From: PALSA-612 sp963711315 | GTDB taxonomy: Bacteria; Actinomycetota; Thermoleophilia; Gaiellales; Gaiellaceae | Length of the DNA: 64,000 nt | NCBI GenBank assembly: GCA_963711315.1 | Contig: CAVQDQ010000002.1 | Location: 620,001 to 684,000, forward strand | Direction of reading: 5' to 3' | Shown: positions 26,692 through 36,174 of the stretch, piece by piece | How the letters are laid out: each line of letters starts with the position of its first letter | Numbering within the stretch: position 1 is the stretch's first letter | Made by a program: the position numbers and the translations under genes | Notes under the pieces: generated by a model | Databases searched by the model: none | What the model saw: the letters and a program-made list of their open reading frames with translations, nothing else | Told to the model about the DNA's origin: nothing

Positions 26692-27733
26692 GTGAAGAGA
26701 GTCGCGCTGCTCGGCGCCACGGGCTCGATCGGGCGCCAGGCGATCGAGATCATCGACGCCCACCCGGGGCTCGAGCTCGTCCGCCGCAGCCTCCGGCTCG
26801 CAACCGGCTGGAACGGGCTCGGCGCCACTGACGCGGTCGGAGGCGACTCGCCGAGCTGCTCGAGAGCGCGGAGCCGGACATCGTCCTCAACGCGGTCGTC
26901 GGATTCGCGGGCCTGCCGGCGACGCTCTGGTCGCTCGAGGCCGGCATCGACCTCGCGCTCGCGAACAAGGAGAGCCTCGTCGCGGCGGGCGAGCTGGCGC
27001 TCGCTGCCATGCAGCGGGGAGGAGGGAGCTCCTGCCCGTGGACTCGGAGCACTCGCGTCCTTCCAGTGCCTTGAGGGACGGCCCTCGGGACGGTGGACTC
27101 GCTCGTGCTCACCGCCTCGGGCGGCCCGTTTCGCGGGCGGTCGCCGACGAGCTCGCCGAGGTGACCCCGGCGACGCGCTCGCCCACCCACCTGGAGCATG
27201 GGCCCGAAGATCACGATCGACTCGGCGACGCTCATGAACAAGGGCCTCGAGCTGATCGAGGCGCACTTCCTGTTCGGCCTCCCGTACACCAGATCGAAGT
27301 CGTCGTCCACCCGACGTCGATCGTCCATGCGCTCGTGCGCTTTCGCGACGGCGCGGCGCTTGCCCATCTCGGGTACCCGGACATGCGCGTTCCCATCTCG
27401 TACGCGCTGACGTACCCGGAGCGGGCGGCCACGGAGGTGCCGCACTGGACCTCGCCGCGGGCTGACGCTCGAGTTCCTGGCGCCCGACCTGGAGGCATTC
27501 CCGCTGCTCGCGCTCGCGCGCGAGGCGGGCGAGCGCGGGGGGACCGCGCCGTGCGTCTTCAACGCGGCGAACGAGGTCGCCGTCTAAGCGTTCCTCGGAG
27601 GAACGGATTCCATTCCGGGGATCGCAGAGATCGTCGGCCGCCTCGCTCGGCCCTCGACCGGAGCCCCGCCCGTGACCTCGGAGGAGCTCGTCGCGCCGAC
27701 GCCCAGACACCGCCTTCGCGCAGGGAGCCTTGA
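26692..27733 (+). CDS. dxr: 1-deoxy-D-xylulose 5-phosphate reductoisomerase (heavily frameshifted)
   Basis: Dxr, the second step of the MEP isoprenoid pathway. The gene is recognisable only by joining several frames: VALLGATGSIGRQAIEIIDAHP (NADPH site), VLNAVVGFAGLPATL, ALANKESLVAAGELAL, SMGPKITIDSATLMNKGLELIEAHFLFG, VVVHPTSIVHALVRFRDG, LAHLGYPDMRVPISYAL, and FNAANEVAV followed by an in-frame TAA at about 27585-27587. At least six shifts are needed. All catalytic segments exist, so the gene is probably intact in the organism. It starts with GTG 26692. Confidence 0.82.
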
Positions 27734-27740
27734 CCCGCGC

Positions 27741-28938
27741 ATGAGCATTCTCGTAGCGATCCTCGGCCTGGCGTTGCTGATCTCATCCACGAGCGGGCCA
27801 CTTCTCGGCGCGCTTGCGGTCGGGATGCGCCCGCGGGGCTTCTCGCTCGGCTTCGGCCCGCCATCGCAAAGGTGCGGCGTAACGACACGACTACGGGTTC
27901 CGGGCGATCCCGCTCGGGGGCTACGTGAAGATCCCCGGGATGACGCGGCCACAGGCCGTCGCGACGTCGACGCGTTCTTCGCGGTGCCGTCCGCGACCGC
28001 CGAGCTCCTCGGTCCGGCGGAGCGTCTCAAGCGGTGCCGTGTCGGCCGAGGACTGGGAGCAGGCGCGCGTCGAGCTGGACGCCTTGAGGCGGCGGCCGTC
28101 GAAAGCGGTTCCTCGAAGAGCCGCATCGACCGCGGGGATGAAGACGTCAGCGACAGCCTTTCGAAGGACGCGTACTGGCGGCAGGCGATCTGGAGGCGCA
28201 TCGTGGCCATCGTGGCCGGTCCGGCCACGAACCTCGCGTTCGCCGTCGTCATCTTCGCGGTCGTCCTCATGTCGGCGTGGTGGCAAAGCGCGACACGACG
28301 GTGGACAAGTCTTCGAGGGCGCGCCGGCGCAGGCATCGGCCTCCAGCCGGGCGACCGGATCGTCGAGATCAACGGCACGCCGATGACGCCGGACAAGATC
28401 ACGGAGCGGATCTCCGGCTCGGAAGGCGGCCGCTTACTCTCCTCGTCCTGCGCGACGGCGAAGCAGACGCTCGGCCCGGTACGCGCCGAGCGGACGAGGG
28501 CGTCTACCGGCTCGGCTTCCGTCTCGAGGCGCCGGAGCCTCCGGGCGCGGCCGGGGCAGTCAAGGCAGTCGTGCTGCTGGCGTCGGGTGACCGGCGAGAT
28601 CGGCAAGTCGCTCGCGGCATCGTCCACAAGGAGGGGCGCGAGCAGATCGCCAGCCCGGTCGGCATCGTCGAGGAGTCCTCGTCGGCGGCCCGCCAGGGAT
28701 GGGAGTACGTACCTCGCGGTGCTTGCGTTCATCAGCCTCTCGCTCGGCCTCCTGAATCTGCTGCCGCTGCTGCCGCTGGACGGCGGCCACATCGTGTTCG
28801 CGATCGCCGAGAAGGTGCGCGGCAACGCAATCCGCGCGGGAGATCTACGAGCGCGTCTCGGTCGTCGGGCATCGCCGTCGTGCTACTCCTTTTCTTTGTA
28901 GGCCTGACCAACGATGTCGGGCGCTGGGAGGAGGCTGG
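27741..28938 (+). CDS. rseP: RseP-type site-2 membrane metalloprotease (frameshifted)
   Basis: An M50 site-2 protease with a PDZ domain, about 400 residues, which cuts transmembrane anti-sigma factors and signal-peptide remnants. Joined frames give GALAVGMRPRGFSLGFGPP, FRAIPLGGYVKIPGM, WRRIVAIVAGPATNLAFAVVIFAVVL, PDZ segments (IGLQPGDRIVEINGTPM), and the C-terminal LGLLNLLPLLPLDGGHIVFAIAEKVRG. The HExxH zinc site falls in the corrupted stretch near 27785-27805 (bases coding ATC CAC GAG, then out of frame). Several shifts are needed. The position between dxr and ispG is canonical. Confidence 0.8.
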
Positions 28939-30057
28939 GTGGCCAGCAAGCGGCAGATCTCGGTCGGCGGCGTGCGCGATCGGCGGCGGGGCGCCCGTCG
29001 CCGTCCAGTCGATGACGCTGACGAAGACGCACGATGTCGAGGCCACGATGGCGCAGATTGCCGCTCTCGCCTCGGCGGGCTGCGAGGTCGTGCGTGTCGC
29101 CGTTCCGAAGACGGAGGATGCCGAAGCGCTGCAGAAGATCGTCCGCCTGTCGCCGATGCCCGTCATCGCCGACATCCACTTCAACGCCTCGCTCGCTCTG
29201 AAGGCGATCGAGGGCGGCGTCGCAGCCGTCCGGATCAACCCCGGCAACATCGGCGGCCCCGACAAGGTCGGAGCTCGTCGTGAAGGCGGCAAAGCAGCGA
29301 AGGGCATACCGATGCGTATCGGCGCCAACTCCGGCTCGCTGCCCAAGCACCTGATGGCGCTGGCGCAGGCGGACCAGGCGGAGGCGCTCGTCGAGGCGGC
29401 CCTCGAGGAGGTGCGGCTGCTCGAGGCGATCGACTACCGCGACTTCAAGATCTCGGTGAAGTCGAGCCACGTGCCGACGATGATCCGCGCCTACCGGATG
29501 CTCTCCGCGAAGGTGCCGTACCCGCTGCACCTCGGCGTCACCGAGGCGGGAACGCCGTCCCCGGGTGGGATCAAGAGCGCGGTCGGCATGGGCGCGCTGC
29601 TCGTGGACGGGATCGGCGACACGATCCGCGTCTCGTTGACGGCCGACCCGGTGGAGGAGGTCAAGGTCGCGTGGGAGATCCTCAAGGCGCTCGGCCTGCG
29701 CGAGCGGGGCCCGGTGCTCATCGCGTGCCCCTCCTGCGGGCGCGACAACGTCGGCGTCGAGAAGCTCGCCGCCGAGGTCGAGGAGCGGCTGGAAACGTAC
29801 CCGAGGCGTTCGAGGTGGCCGTGCTCGGCTGCGCCGTCAACGGGCCGGGCGAGGCCGGGGACGCGGACTTCGGCATCGCGGGCGGCCGCGACGTCGGCTT
29901 CGTCTACGCGCACGGCCGCGTGTTGAAGAAGGTGCCGTCGGACATGCTGGTGGACGAGCTGTTCGGCGAGATCGACGCGTGGATCGCGGACGGGATGCGC
30001 CGCCCGAAGCGGCTGAAGATGGCGAAGCCCGCCGCGCTCGCCATGGCCGAAGCGTCG
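28939..30057 (+). CDS. ispG: 4-hydroxy-3-methylbut-2-en-1-yl diphosphate synthase (flavodoxin)
   Basis: IspG, a 4Fe-4S enzyme of the MEP pathway. GTG 28939 begins MASKRQISVGGV; a shift near 28976 leads to PVAVQSMTLTKTHDVEATMAQI. A pair of compensating shifts garbles about 29268-29310 (ELVVKAAKQ is readable in another frame), then PMRIGANSGSLPKHL continues. The cluster cysteines are in ACPSCGRDN and VLGCAVNGPGEAG, with a further shift near 29800. The 3' end is undefined: the frame runs on into proS without a stop, so 30057 is a nominal boundary. Confidence 0.85.
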
Positions 30058-30072
30058 ATGGTCCCGCTCGGA

Positions 30073-31723
30073 ATGGCCTCGCTCGCATGGCGGGCGTCGA
30101 AGCTCTTCCTCCCGACTCTGCGCGAGGATCCGGCAGACGCAGAGGCCGCGAGCCACAAGCTGCTCGTCCGCGGCGGCTTCATCCGCCAGGTCAGCGCGGG
30201 CCTTTGGACGTTCCTGCCGCTCGGGTGGCGCGTTCACCAGAAGGTCGTCCAGATCATCCGCGAGGAGATGAACGGGATCGGCGGGCAGGAGATGCTCTGC
30301 CCGGTCCTAACCCCCGCCGAGCTCTGGGAGAGACCGGTCGCATCGACGATTCCGGAGCTGTTCAAGCTCGAGGATCGCAACGGGCGGCGGTTCGTCCTGC
30401 CGTTGACGCACGAGGAGACGATGACGTTCCACGCGCGCGAGATCCGCTCTACAAGGAGCTGCCGCAAACGTGGTACCACTTCTCGACGAAGGAGCGGGAC
30501 GAACCGAGACCGCGCGGAGGCCTCCTCCGCGTGCGGGAGTTCATCATGAAAGACGCGTACTCGTTCGACCGCGACGAGGCAGGGCTCGACGTCAGCTTCG
30601 ATCGGCACGCGGAGGCCTACAAGCGCATATTCGAGCGCTGCGGGGTCGACGCGTACCTCGTCGAGGCGGAGTCCGGGACCATGGGCGGAAAGGAGTCGCT
30701 CGGCTTCCTGGCGCCGACCGGCTCGGGGGAGAACGAGCTCGTGCACTGCGAGAACGGCGACTACTTCGCGGACATCGAGGCCGCCCGCGGGATACCCCGC
30801 GCCCCGAGTTCCCGGCGCGTCTCGATGCGCCGGAGGAGGTCGAGACGCCGGGCGTGACGACGATCGAGTCGCTCGCGGAGCTGCTCGGGATCGACCCAGC
30901 GGCGACCTCAAAGGCGATGCCGGTCGTCGTCGGCGACCGCATGGTGCTCGCGCTCGTACGCGGAGACGATCGCATGAGCGAGGAGAAGCTAATGACGATC
31001 TTCGAATCCGCCTTCAGGCCGGCCACCGGAGAGGAGATCCGCACCACATTCGGCGCGGACGGCGGATCGATCGGGCCGCTCGGCGTCTCCGTCGAAGTGA
31101 TCGCGGACGAAGCGCTGCGCGAGGGTCAGTTCGTCGCGGGTGCGAACCGTGACGGCTGGCACGTCCGCGGCGTCGAGGCGGGGCGCGACTACGAGCCTCG
31201 CTTTGCGGATATCCGCCAGGCGACCGAGGGCGACGCGTGCCCGGAGTGCGGTGGACGGCTCGTCGTGCAGCCCGCAATCGAGGTCGGCCACATCTTCAAG
31301 CTCGGCACCTTCCACTCGAACGCGCTCGAGGCCATGTACCTCGACGAGGGCGGGACCGAGAGGCCAATCGTCATGGGTAGCTACGGGATCGGGCCGGCGC
31401 GAGTCATGGCGGCCATCGTCGAGCAGCACCACGACGAGCGCGGGATCGTCTGGCCGCGATCCGTGGCGCCGTACGACGTCCACATCGTGGCTCTGCCCGG
31501 GCTCGAGCAGCAGGCGGAGGCGCTGGAGCAGCGGCTCGAGGCGGCGGGAGCGCGCGTCCTGCTCGACGACCGCGAGCTGCGCGCCGGCGAGAAGTTCGCC
31601 GACGCCGACCTCATCGGCTGCCCCGTTCGCGTCACCGTCGGCAAGAAGACGCTCGAGGACGGCGCGGTGGACGTGCTCGTCCGGCAGACTGGCGAGGAGC
31701 AGCGAGTAAGCTGGAAGAGGTGA
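30073..31723 (+). CDS. proS: prolyl-tRNA synthetase, bacterial type with editing domain (two frameshifts)
   Basis: ProS, about 550 residues. The first frame has KLLVRGGFIRQVSAGLWTFLPLG (motif 1 region) and LPLTHEETMT. After a shift near 30450, the second frame has WYHFSTKERDEPRPRGGLLRVREFIMKDAYSFD (motif 2, with TKERDE for the usual KFRDE) and LVEAESGTMGGKESLGF. After another near 30795, the third holds the INS editing domain (SLAELLGIDPAATSKAMPV), VGHIFKLGTFHS, SYGIGPARVMAAIVEQ (motif 3), and the anticodon-binding domain. ATG 30073 is chosen because family members begin close to WRASKLFLPTLRE. Confidence 0.88.
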
Positions 31724-31730
31724 CGGTCTG

Positions 31731-32027
31731 ATGTCGAGAAGGCGGCGGTTCAGCGAGCAGCCCTTCGGCGAGACGGCGATCCAACTGATGGCCGAGACCG
31801 GTGTGACGTTCCGGGGCCTCGCCGCGAAGACGGGCCTGTCTGCGGGCTATCTCAACCACATCATGCACGGCAACCGGCCGGTGCCTTCCAACGAGATCCT
31901 CGCGCGGCTGGCGCGCGCGCTCGGCGTCGAGCCCGAGCACTTCCTCGAGTACCGGGTGCGCGTGATCACCGAGCGGCTCGAGCGGATGCCCGACCTCGTC
32001 GACCGCCTCTACAAGCGACTGAGCTAG
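31731..32027 (+). CDS. XRE-family helix-turn-helix regulator
   Basis: A 98-residue DNA-binding protein. The HTH lies at about residues 27-60: FRGLAAKTGLSAGYLNHIMHGNRPVPSNEILARLARALGV. An LEYRVRVITERLERMP tail may dimerise. It lies 7 bp after proS on the same strand and overlaps the end of the M23 gene by 4 bp on the other. No operator is obvious. The target is unknown; regulation of the neighbouring peptidase is only a guess. Confidence 0.72.
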   Translation: MSRRRRFSEQPFGETAIQLMAETGVTFRGLAAKTGLSAGYLNHIMHGNRPVPSNEILARLARALGVEPEHFLEYRVRVITERLERMPDLVDRLYKRLS

Positions 32028-32884
32028 TCAAGCGCGCGGAGCGGGTCGACGGCGGCTCCGCGCACGCGCACTTCGAAATGGAGATGGGGGCCAGTCGAGC
32101 GGCCCGTCGAGCCGACGGTACCGAGCTGGCTGCCGAGCGAGACGCGATCGAGCAGCCCGACGTGGATCTGCTCCAGATGCGCGTAGAGCGTCCTGACCCC
32201 GCGGCCGTGCGCGACGACGACGGCGTTGCCGAAGCTGCCCAGCGGGCCTGCCCAGACCACGCGTCCCGCACGGGCGGCCGTCACGGGCGTGCCGGCGGAG
32301 GCTACGAAGTCGAGGCCGGCATGGAACGAGCCGCCACGAGGACCGAACCGATCGCCGAGCTCTCCTACAACCGGCCGGCTGAGATCGAGCGGGCTCGTGG
32401 GCCGAGCCTTACGCAGCGCAGCGAGGGTTCGCGGCCCGGCGATGCCGATCCGCGGCAGGTGGGCGAAACGCTGGAAGCGCCGCAGGGCGGCCTGCAGGCG
32501 AGGGCCGAAGGCGCCGTCGAACGGCCCCGACGGGAAGCCGTGCCAGGCGAGCCTGAACTGGAGCTCGGCGACGTCCCAGCCGCGAGCGCCGGCGGCGAGC
32601 GTGCGGGCGCCGAGCTCCGGCCGCCCGAGGCGGCCGAGAGCGTGACGCGTACGCGGGCCAAGGATGCCGTCGGGCTCGAGCCCCATGCGGTGCTGGAAGG
32701 CGACGAGCGCCTCCTCCGTCTCCGGCCCCCGCCAACCGTCGACCGGGCCGACGTATGCGTCGGCGGCCCGGAGCGCCACCTGCAGGGCGGCGATGTCGGC
32801 GTTGCCGGCAGCCGCCGGCTGCCCGGATGACGGGAGCAGGCAAAGCGCACAGATCGTGCCCACAGATGCGGCGAGGAAGCGCAT
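32024..32884 (-). CDS. secreted M23 metallopeptidase with two peptidoglycan-binding domains
   Basis: A 286-residue exported cell-wall hydrolase. A signal peptide (MRFLAASVGTICALCLLPSSGQPAAA) is followed by two PG_binding_1 repeats, about residues 30-85 (LQVALRAADAYVGPVDG, GPETEEALVAFQHRMG) and 95-160 (VAELQFRLAWHGFPSGPFDGAFGP). The M23/LytM domain, residues 175-280, shows FGPRGGSFHAGLDF (first zinc His), YAHLEQIHVGLLDRVSLGSQLGTVGSTG, and GPHLHFEVRV. All zinc ligands are present, so it should be an active endopeptidase. It starts at 32884. Confidence 0.9.
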   Translation of the reverse strand: MRFLAASVGTICALCLLPSSGQPAAAGNADIAALQVALRAADAYVGPVDGWRGPETEEALVAFQHRMGLEPDGILGPRTRHALGRLGRPELGARTLAAGARGWDVAELQFRLAWHGFPSGPFDGAFGPRLQAALRRFQRFAHLPRIGIAGPRTLAALRKARPTSPLDLSRPVVGELGDRFGPRGGSFHAGLDFVASAGTPVTAARAGRVVWAGPLGSFGNAVVVAHGRGVRTLYAHLEQIHVGLLDRVSLGSQLGTVGSTGRSTGPHLHFEVRVRGAAVDPLRALD

Positions 32885-33111
32885 CCAGTACCTCTTTCGG
32901 CAGGCAGGCCCGTGAACCTGATTGTTCGGTGATTATTGGCTGTTTGTAAGGGTTTGAGGCGACGGTCAGGGAGGCAGGAAATCGGGTCTTCCGGGCGAAA
33001 TCCGGATGCGATGAACACGGCGTTCGTCACAAATCCCTGCAAAGGCAACGGATCGCCCGGGGCCTCTCAAGACCCTCCCCGAGGGTGCCGATAGGTGTGC
33101 GGGAAAGTCAG
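32885..33111. other. intergenic region between M23 gene and structured leader
   Basis: About 230 bases without a gene. It must contain the promoter for the minus-strand M23 peptidase. I looked for a c-di-AMP (ydaO) riboswitch, which often controls such hydrolases in actinobacteria, and did not find its conserved segments. AT-rich bases near 32930-32950 could hold the M23 promoter. Confidence 0.4.
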
Positions 33112-33140
33112 TTGCAGAGCAGAAAGGGCTTGTGTATGCT
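33112..33140 (+). promoter_or_regulatory. sigma-70 promoter of the secreted-protein gene at 33311
   Basis: TTGCAG (33112-33117) and TATGCT (33135-33140) are separated by exactly 17 bp. Transcription would start near 33147, leaving a 5' leader of about 164 nt. Confidence 0.6.
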
Positions 33141-33185
33141 CGCCCCCTTGGCCGTGCCGGACCGGATCGACGACGTGCGTTTGAG

Positions 33186-33278
33186 CCGTATCGACGGTGT
33201 CTGTCCGGCCGCCGTGATACGGAATGACGGCTTGAACCAGCCGTTGTGGTTGACCGAAGGTAGCCCGTCGCGGCTATC
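33186..33278 (+). promoter_or_regulatory. structured 5' leader with three consecutive hairpins
   Basis: Within the long leader are three hairpins. The first is CCGTATC/GATACGG (33186-33222), extended inward by ACGG/CCGT. The second is ACGGCT/AGCCGT with a TGAACC loop (33227-33244). The third is GGTAGCC/GGCTATC (33259-33278). A strong ribosome-binding site (AAGGAGGAGGGA, from 33291) and the ATG at 33311 follow. This could be a riboregulator; I match no known class. Confidence 0.45.
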
Positions 33279-33310
33279 TACACCCCGAGTAAGGAGGAGG
33301 GAGACCTCAG

Positions 33311-35296
33311 ATGCACTTCAGTAGATCCCTCGCAGGCGTAGCCCTACTCGGCGTCTTTGCTGCCATGGCTTTTGCCGGCGCAGCGACGGGCGCGCCTGCA
33401 CAGTCAGAGAAGTCAACGGCAACCCCGATTCGCGGGTGCTGTCGCCGGCCAGAAGCTGGCGTTGCAGCCCCGGGGTCGTAGCTCGCTGACTTCCTCAGCC
33501 CCCCGGGCGGTGACGAAGAACCCGTACCAGGCCGTGCTGCAGGTTTCTCAGAAGCAGCTGCTTGTTGCGCGTTCTACGAGCCGTGATGTCCCGAACGCCA
33601 AGAAGACGGCGGCGCTGTCGTACAAGGCCCCCACGGGCCTGAACGCGACCGCGGCGACCGCGGTTGCAACTTCGGGACCAGCCGATCACAGCGAAGAGCG
33701 CCGCGGTGCTGTCCTCGACAGGCGTCAACGCGTTCCAGCAGGAGCAGTTCGGTGGCTACAACCTCGAGCCGCCCGATCCCACGGTGTGTGCGGGGCAGGG
33801 CTTCGTCGTTCAGACCGTGAACAGCCAGGTCCAGATCTCGAACGGCAACCTGCAGAAGCTGACGGCGCCCATCTCGACAGAGTCGTTCTTCGGCGACTTC
33901 GTCAACGCCCTGTTCGACCCGCAGTGCGAGTACAACCACTCGACGGGCAGGTGGTACTACACGGTCGCCGCTACGGACGGCGCGTCGTTCTCCGGCGTCT
34001 ACATCGCCGTGAGCACGTCGTCCGACCCGCGCAGCCCGTGGAACATCTACTTCCTGGACCTCACCAACTTCGGCGGTGACGGCGGCTGCGCAGTCAGCAT
34101 CTGCCTCGCCGACCAGCCGAACCTCGGTGCTGACCAGTACACGATCTCGATCTCGACCAACCAGTTCGACATCGGAGGTACGGGTTGCGTCAGCGGCTTC
34201 TGTGGCGCTGCGTACGTCCTCATCGACAAGGTCGCGCTGGCGCTCGGGCTACCGTTCCCGAACGTCGTCGCGTTCGACATCTCGGACAGCCCGGCGATCT
34301 TCCCCGACTTCACGTTCGGGGACTGCGTCACCGGCCTCGGGGCGTGCTGGTACTCGATCCAGCCGGCTAACTCCGGGAACGGTCGCTACGACACCCGATC
34401 CGGTGGAACCCAGTGGGCGATGAGTGCCCTGGACTTCTTCGGCCTCGGTGACAACCGGGTCGCAGTCTGGCGGTTCGCGAACACGTCGTCCATCGGGGCC
34501 TTCATCCCGAACATCGTTGGTACGGCGGGGATCTTGGAGGATCCCCACGCGACGTACTCGAACCCGCCACCGTCTGCACAGCCGCAGAATCAGACCGGGC
34601 CGACGCAGGCCAACGGCAACCCGCTCGGCGACTTCCTGGTACTCACAGGAGCCTGCCCGGCGGCCATCTGCGGCAACCCGGGTCCGATCGACTCGGGCGA
34701 CGACCGCATGCGTGACACGACGATGACCACGCTTGCGAACGGCTCACGCATCATGTGGGGTGGCCTCGGCACCGCGACTGACCGGCTCGGACCCGTGTCA
34801 TTGCACCGGGGCTAACGGGGCGGGCATCCTGCTCTGGGGTGTCAACCTCGGGAGCAGCATCTCCACCACGAGCCTCGCTCGCGTCTGGGGCATCCACAAC
34901 CCGTCGAACGACCTGCAGTTCCCGTCCGTTGCGATGTTCGACAACGGGATCACGCTCGCGGCGTACTCCGTGAGCGGGCCGGCTCTCTACCCGTCGGCCG
35001 CGTACTCCGTGTTCTCGACGACGATGGCGCCGGCTGCCATCCAGATCGCAAACGCGGGTCGGGGCGAGCAGGACGGGTTCACGCAGTACCCGTTCGTCTT
35101 CGGTAATGACCGCCCGCGATGGGGTGACTACTCCGGCGCGTTCACGATGGGCAACTCGATCTACTTCACGAGCGAGTTCATCCCGTCGGCCAACTGCTCG
35201 CTGTCGGCGTTCATCCTCGACGACACGTGTGGCAACACGCGGACGTTCTTCGCCAACTGGGGTACGTCCCTCGACAGGGGGACTCTAAGCCCCTAA
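33311..35296 (+). CDS. large secreted protein of unknown function (three frameshifts)
   Basis: An exported protein of about 655 residues, reconstructed from frames that shift near 33433, 33670-33685 and 34790-34815. The signal peptide is HFSRSLAGVALLGVFAAMAFAGAATGAPA. Features of the mature part include FGGYNLEPPDPTVCAGQGFVVQTVNSQVQI, WYYTVAATDG, SGVYIAVSTSSDP, several Cys-containing loops, WAMSALDFFGLGDNRVAVWRF, and an aromatic C-terminus (GNTRTFFANWG). The mix of short beta strands and the PPDP...QTVN segment suggests a beta-propeller surface protein, but I name no family. The three shifts go in the same direction, consistent with single-base errors. A strong promoter, structured leader and terminator make it a monocistronic unit. 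Confidence 0.65.
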
Positions 35297-35330
35297 TCCG
35301 GAAGAACAACACCGCTCACGGCCAAGGGTC

Positions 35331-35370
35331 AGAGGGCGGCGGGGCGAAAGCCCCGCCGCCCTCTTCCTTT
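35331..35370 (+). terminator. rho-independent terminator after the secreted-protein gene
   Basis: A perfect 15-bp GC-rich stem (35331-35345 with 35350-35364) with a GAAA loop, followed by TCCTTTA. It closes the transcription unit just before the tRNA gene. Confidence 0.85.
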
Positions 35371-35419
35371 ATGGGGATAGGCGGGAGCGGTATCGGGAGC
35401 GGTATCGTGTCGGGCACAT

Positions 35420-35494
35420 CGGGGCGTGGCGCAGCCTGGTTAGCGCGCTAGTCTGGGGGACTAGAGGTCGACAGTTCGAATCTGTCCGCCCCGA
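35420..35494 (+). tRNA. tRNA-Pro (anticodon GGG)
   Basis: A complete 75-nt cloverleaf. The acceptor stem is CGGGGCG/CGCCCCG. The D-arm contains GCGC...GCGC. The anticodon stem CTAGT/ACTAG has loop CTGGGGG (anticodon GGG at 35455-35457). The variable region is AGGTC, the T-stem is GACAG/CTGTC with loop TTCGAAT, and the discriminator is A. CCA is not encoded. Its 3' part is the site at which the downstream islands are attached. Confidence 0.95.
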
Positions 35495-35500
35495 CTTAGG

Positions 35501-35524
35501 AAAGCCCTGCTAGCGCGGGGCTTT
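35501..35524 (+). terminator. terminator-like hairpin after tRNA-Pro
   Basis: AAAGCCC pairs with GGGCTTT across CTGCTAGCGC-type loop sequence. Similar GCCCC...GGGG hairpins follow two of the displaced tRNA copies (47241 and 52170). Confidence 0.6.
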
Positions 35525-35585
35525 CGTTCTCCTCGGAAGAAACGCACGTCCGGTCGTGGCCCCCTCGTGGCCCCCTGCTGGTCAG

Positions 35586-35921
35586 TTAGAGCGGCCCCTC
35601 TGGGGAGTTCGCCCCAGACTCCGCCGGATCGTCCATGGCCGTTGCTGACTCTGCGAGCCGACGATCAATCGACTCCAGCAGTTCGATCATCCGAGCCGCC
35701 TCCTGCTCCGCATCCCTATTCCGCTTGGCCGCGTCGCGGGCCGCCCATGTTGCAAGCACGTATGCACCGAAGGCGAAGCCGACGGCGACCAGAGTCCACT
35801 TTCTCTCTTCACTCTCCGCGACCAGTTCCGCGAAGATGATCCAGAACAAGAGCAGTACGGACGCGATCAGTACCCGGCGACCCATCGGGTCGGCCCACGC
35901 TTCGCGCCACCGCTCTCTCAT
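35586..35921 (-). CDS. small membrane protein
   Basis: A 111-residue protein with two probable membrane helices, RRVLIASVLLLFWIIFAEL (about residues 14-33) and TLVAVGFAFGAYVLATW (about 43-60), followed by a charged, helical C-terminus (AAKRNRDAEQEAARMIELLESIDRRL) likely to be coiled coil. I recognise no family. It is the first gene after the tRNA-Pro attachment point, read towards the tRNA, the position often held by the integrase gene in an island. It has no recombinase features. Confidence 0.55.
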   Translation of the reverse strand: MRERWREAWADPMGRRVLIASVLLLFWIIFAELVAESEERKWTLVAVGFAFGAYVLATWAARDAAKRNRDAEQEAARMIELLESIDRRLAESATAMDDPAESGANSPEGPL

Positions 35922-35962
35922 CGTCTCAGTTCCGTCGCGGGTTCGTCAGAGCCGAGATTCTA

Positions 35963-36066
35963 GGGCCGGCGCGCGGTCGGACGGTCGCGGCCGCAGAGCG
36001 CTTCCCCGCAGCTGCCGGGCCGCGTCGAGCGTAGTCCGCGGCGAGCTCGAGCGCTAGATGGCTCTT
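35963..36066 (+). repeat. dispersed island repeat, copy A (longest)
   Basis: About 100 bp. Its core (GCGCGCGGTCG..., GAGCGCTTCCCCGCAGCTGC, GAGCTCGAGCGCTAGATGG) recurs at 47450 (same strand), and in inverted orientation at 51256 and 52005. A partial copy of the right end is at 36684. Copy A holds a GTCGAGCGTAGTCC segment that copy B lacks and copy C keeps. Confidence 0.7.
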
Positions 36067-36097
36067 TTGGCCGGTGGGACGCGGTCGCCGCGCTTGC

Positions 36098-36129
36098 TTG
36101 ACACATCTCTCACGAATGTGAGAGCGTCC
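36098..36129 (+). promoter_or_regulatory. promoter-like module with a perfect inverted repeat
   Basis: TTGACA (36098-36103), 14 bp, then GTGAGAGCGTCC (36118-36129). The same arrangement with the same spacing is found on the other strand at 37458-37489. Here the spacer also contains CTCTCAC (36107-36113), making a perfect 7-bp inverted repeat with GTGAGAG around GAAT, a candidate operator. Confidence 0.55.
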
Positions 36130-36174
36130 GCAGGACGGCGGGGCATTGCCGGACCGACCTGGAGGGAGACGACC

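Noticed and set aside
32885..33110. Possible c-di-AMP (ydaO) riboswitch upstream of the M23 peptidase
   Set aside because: The conserved segments of that class were not found on the minus strand.
35586..35921. Candidate integrase or excisionase next to tRNA-Pro
   Set aside because: The protein has two membrane helices and a coiled coil, with no recombinase or HTH motif.
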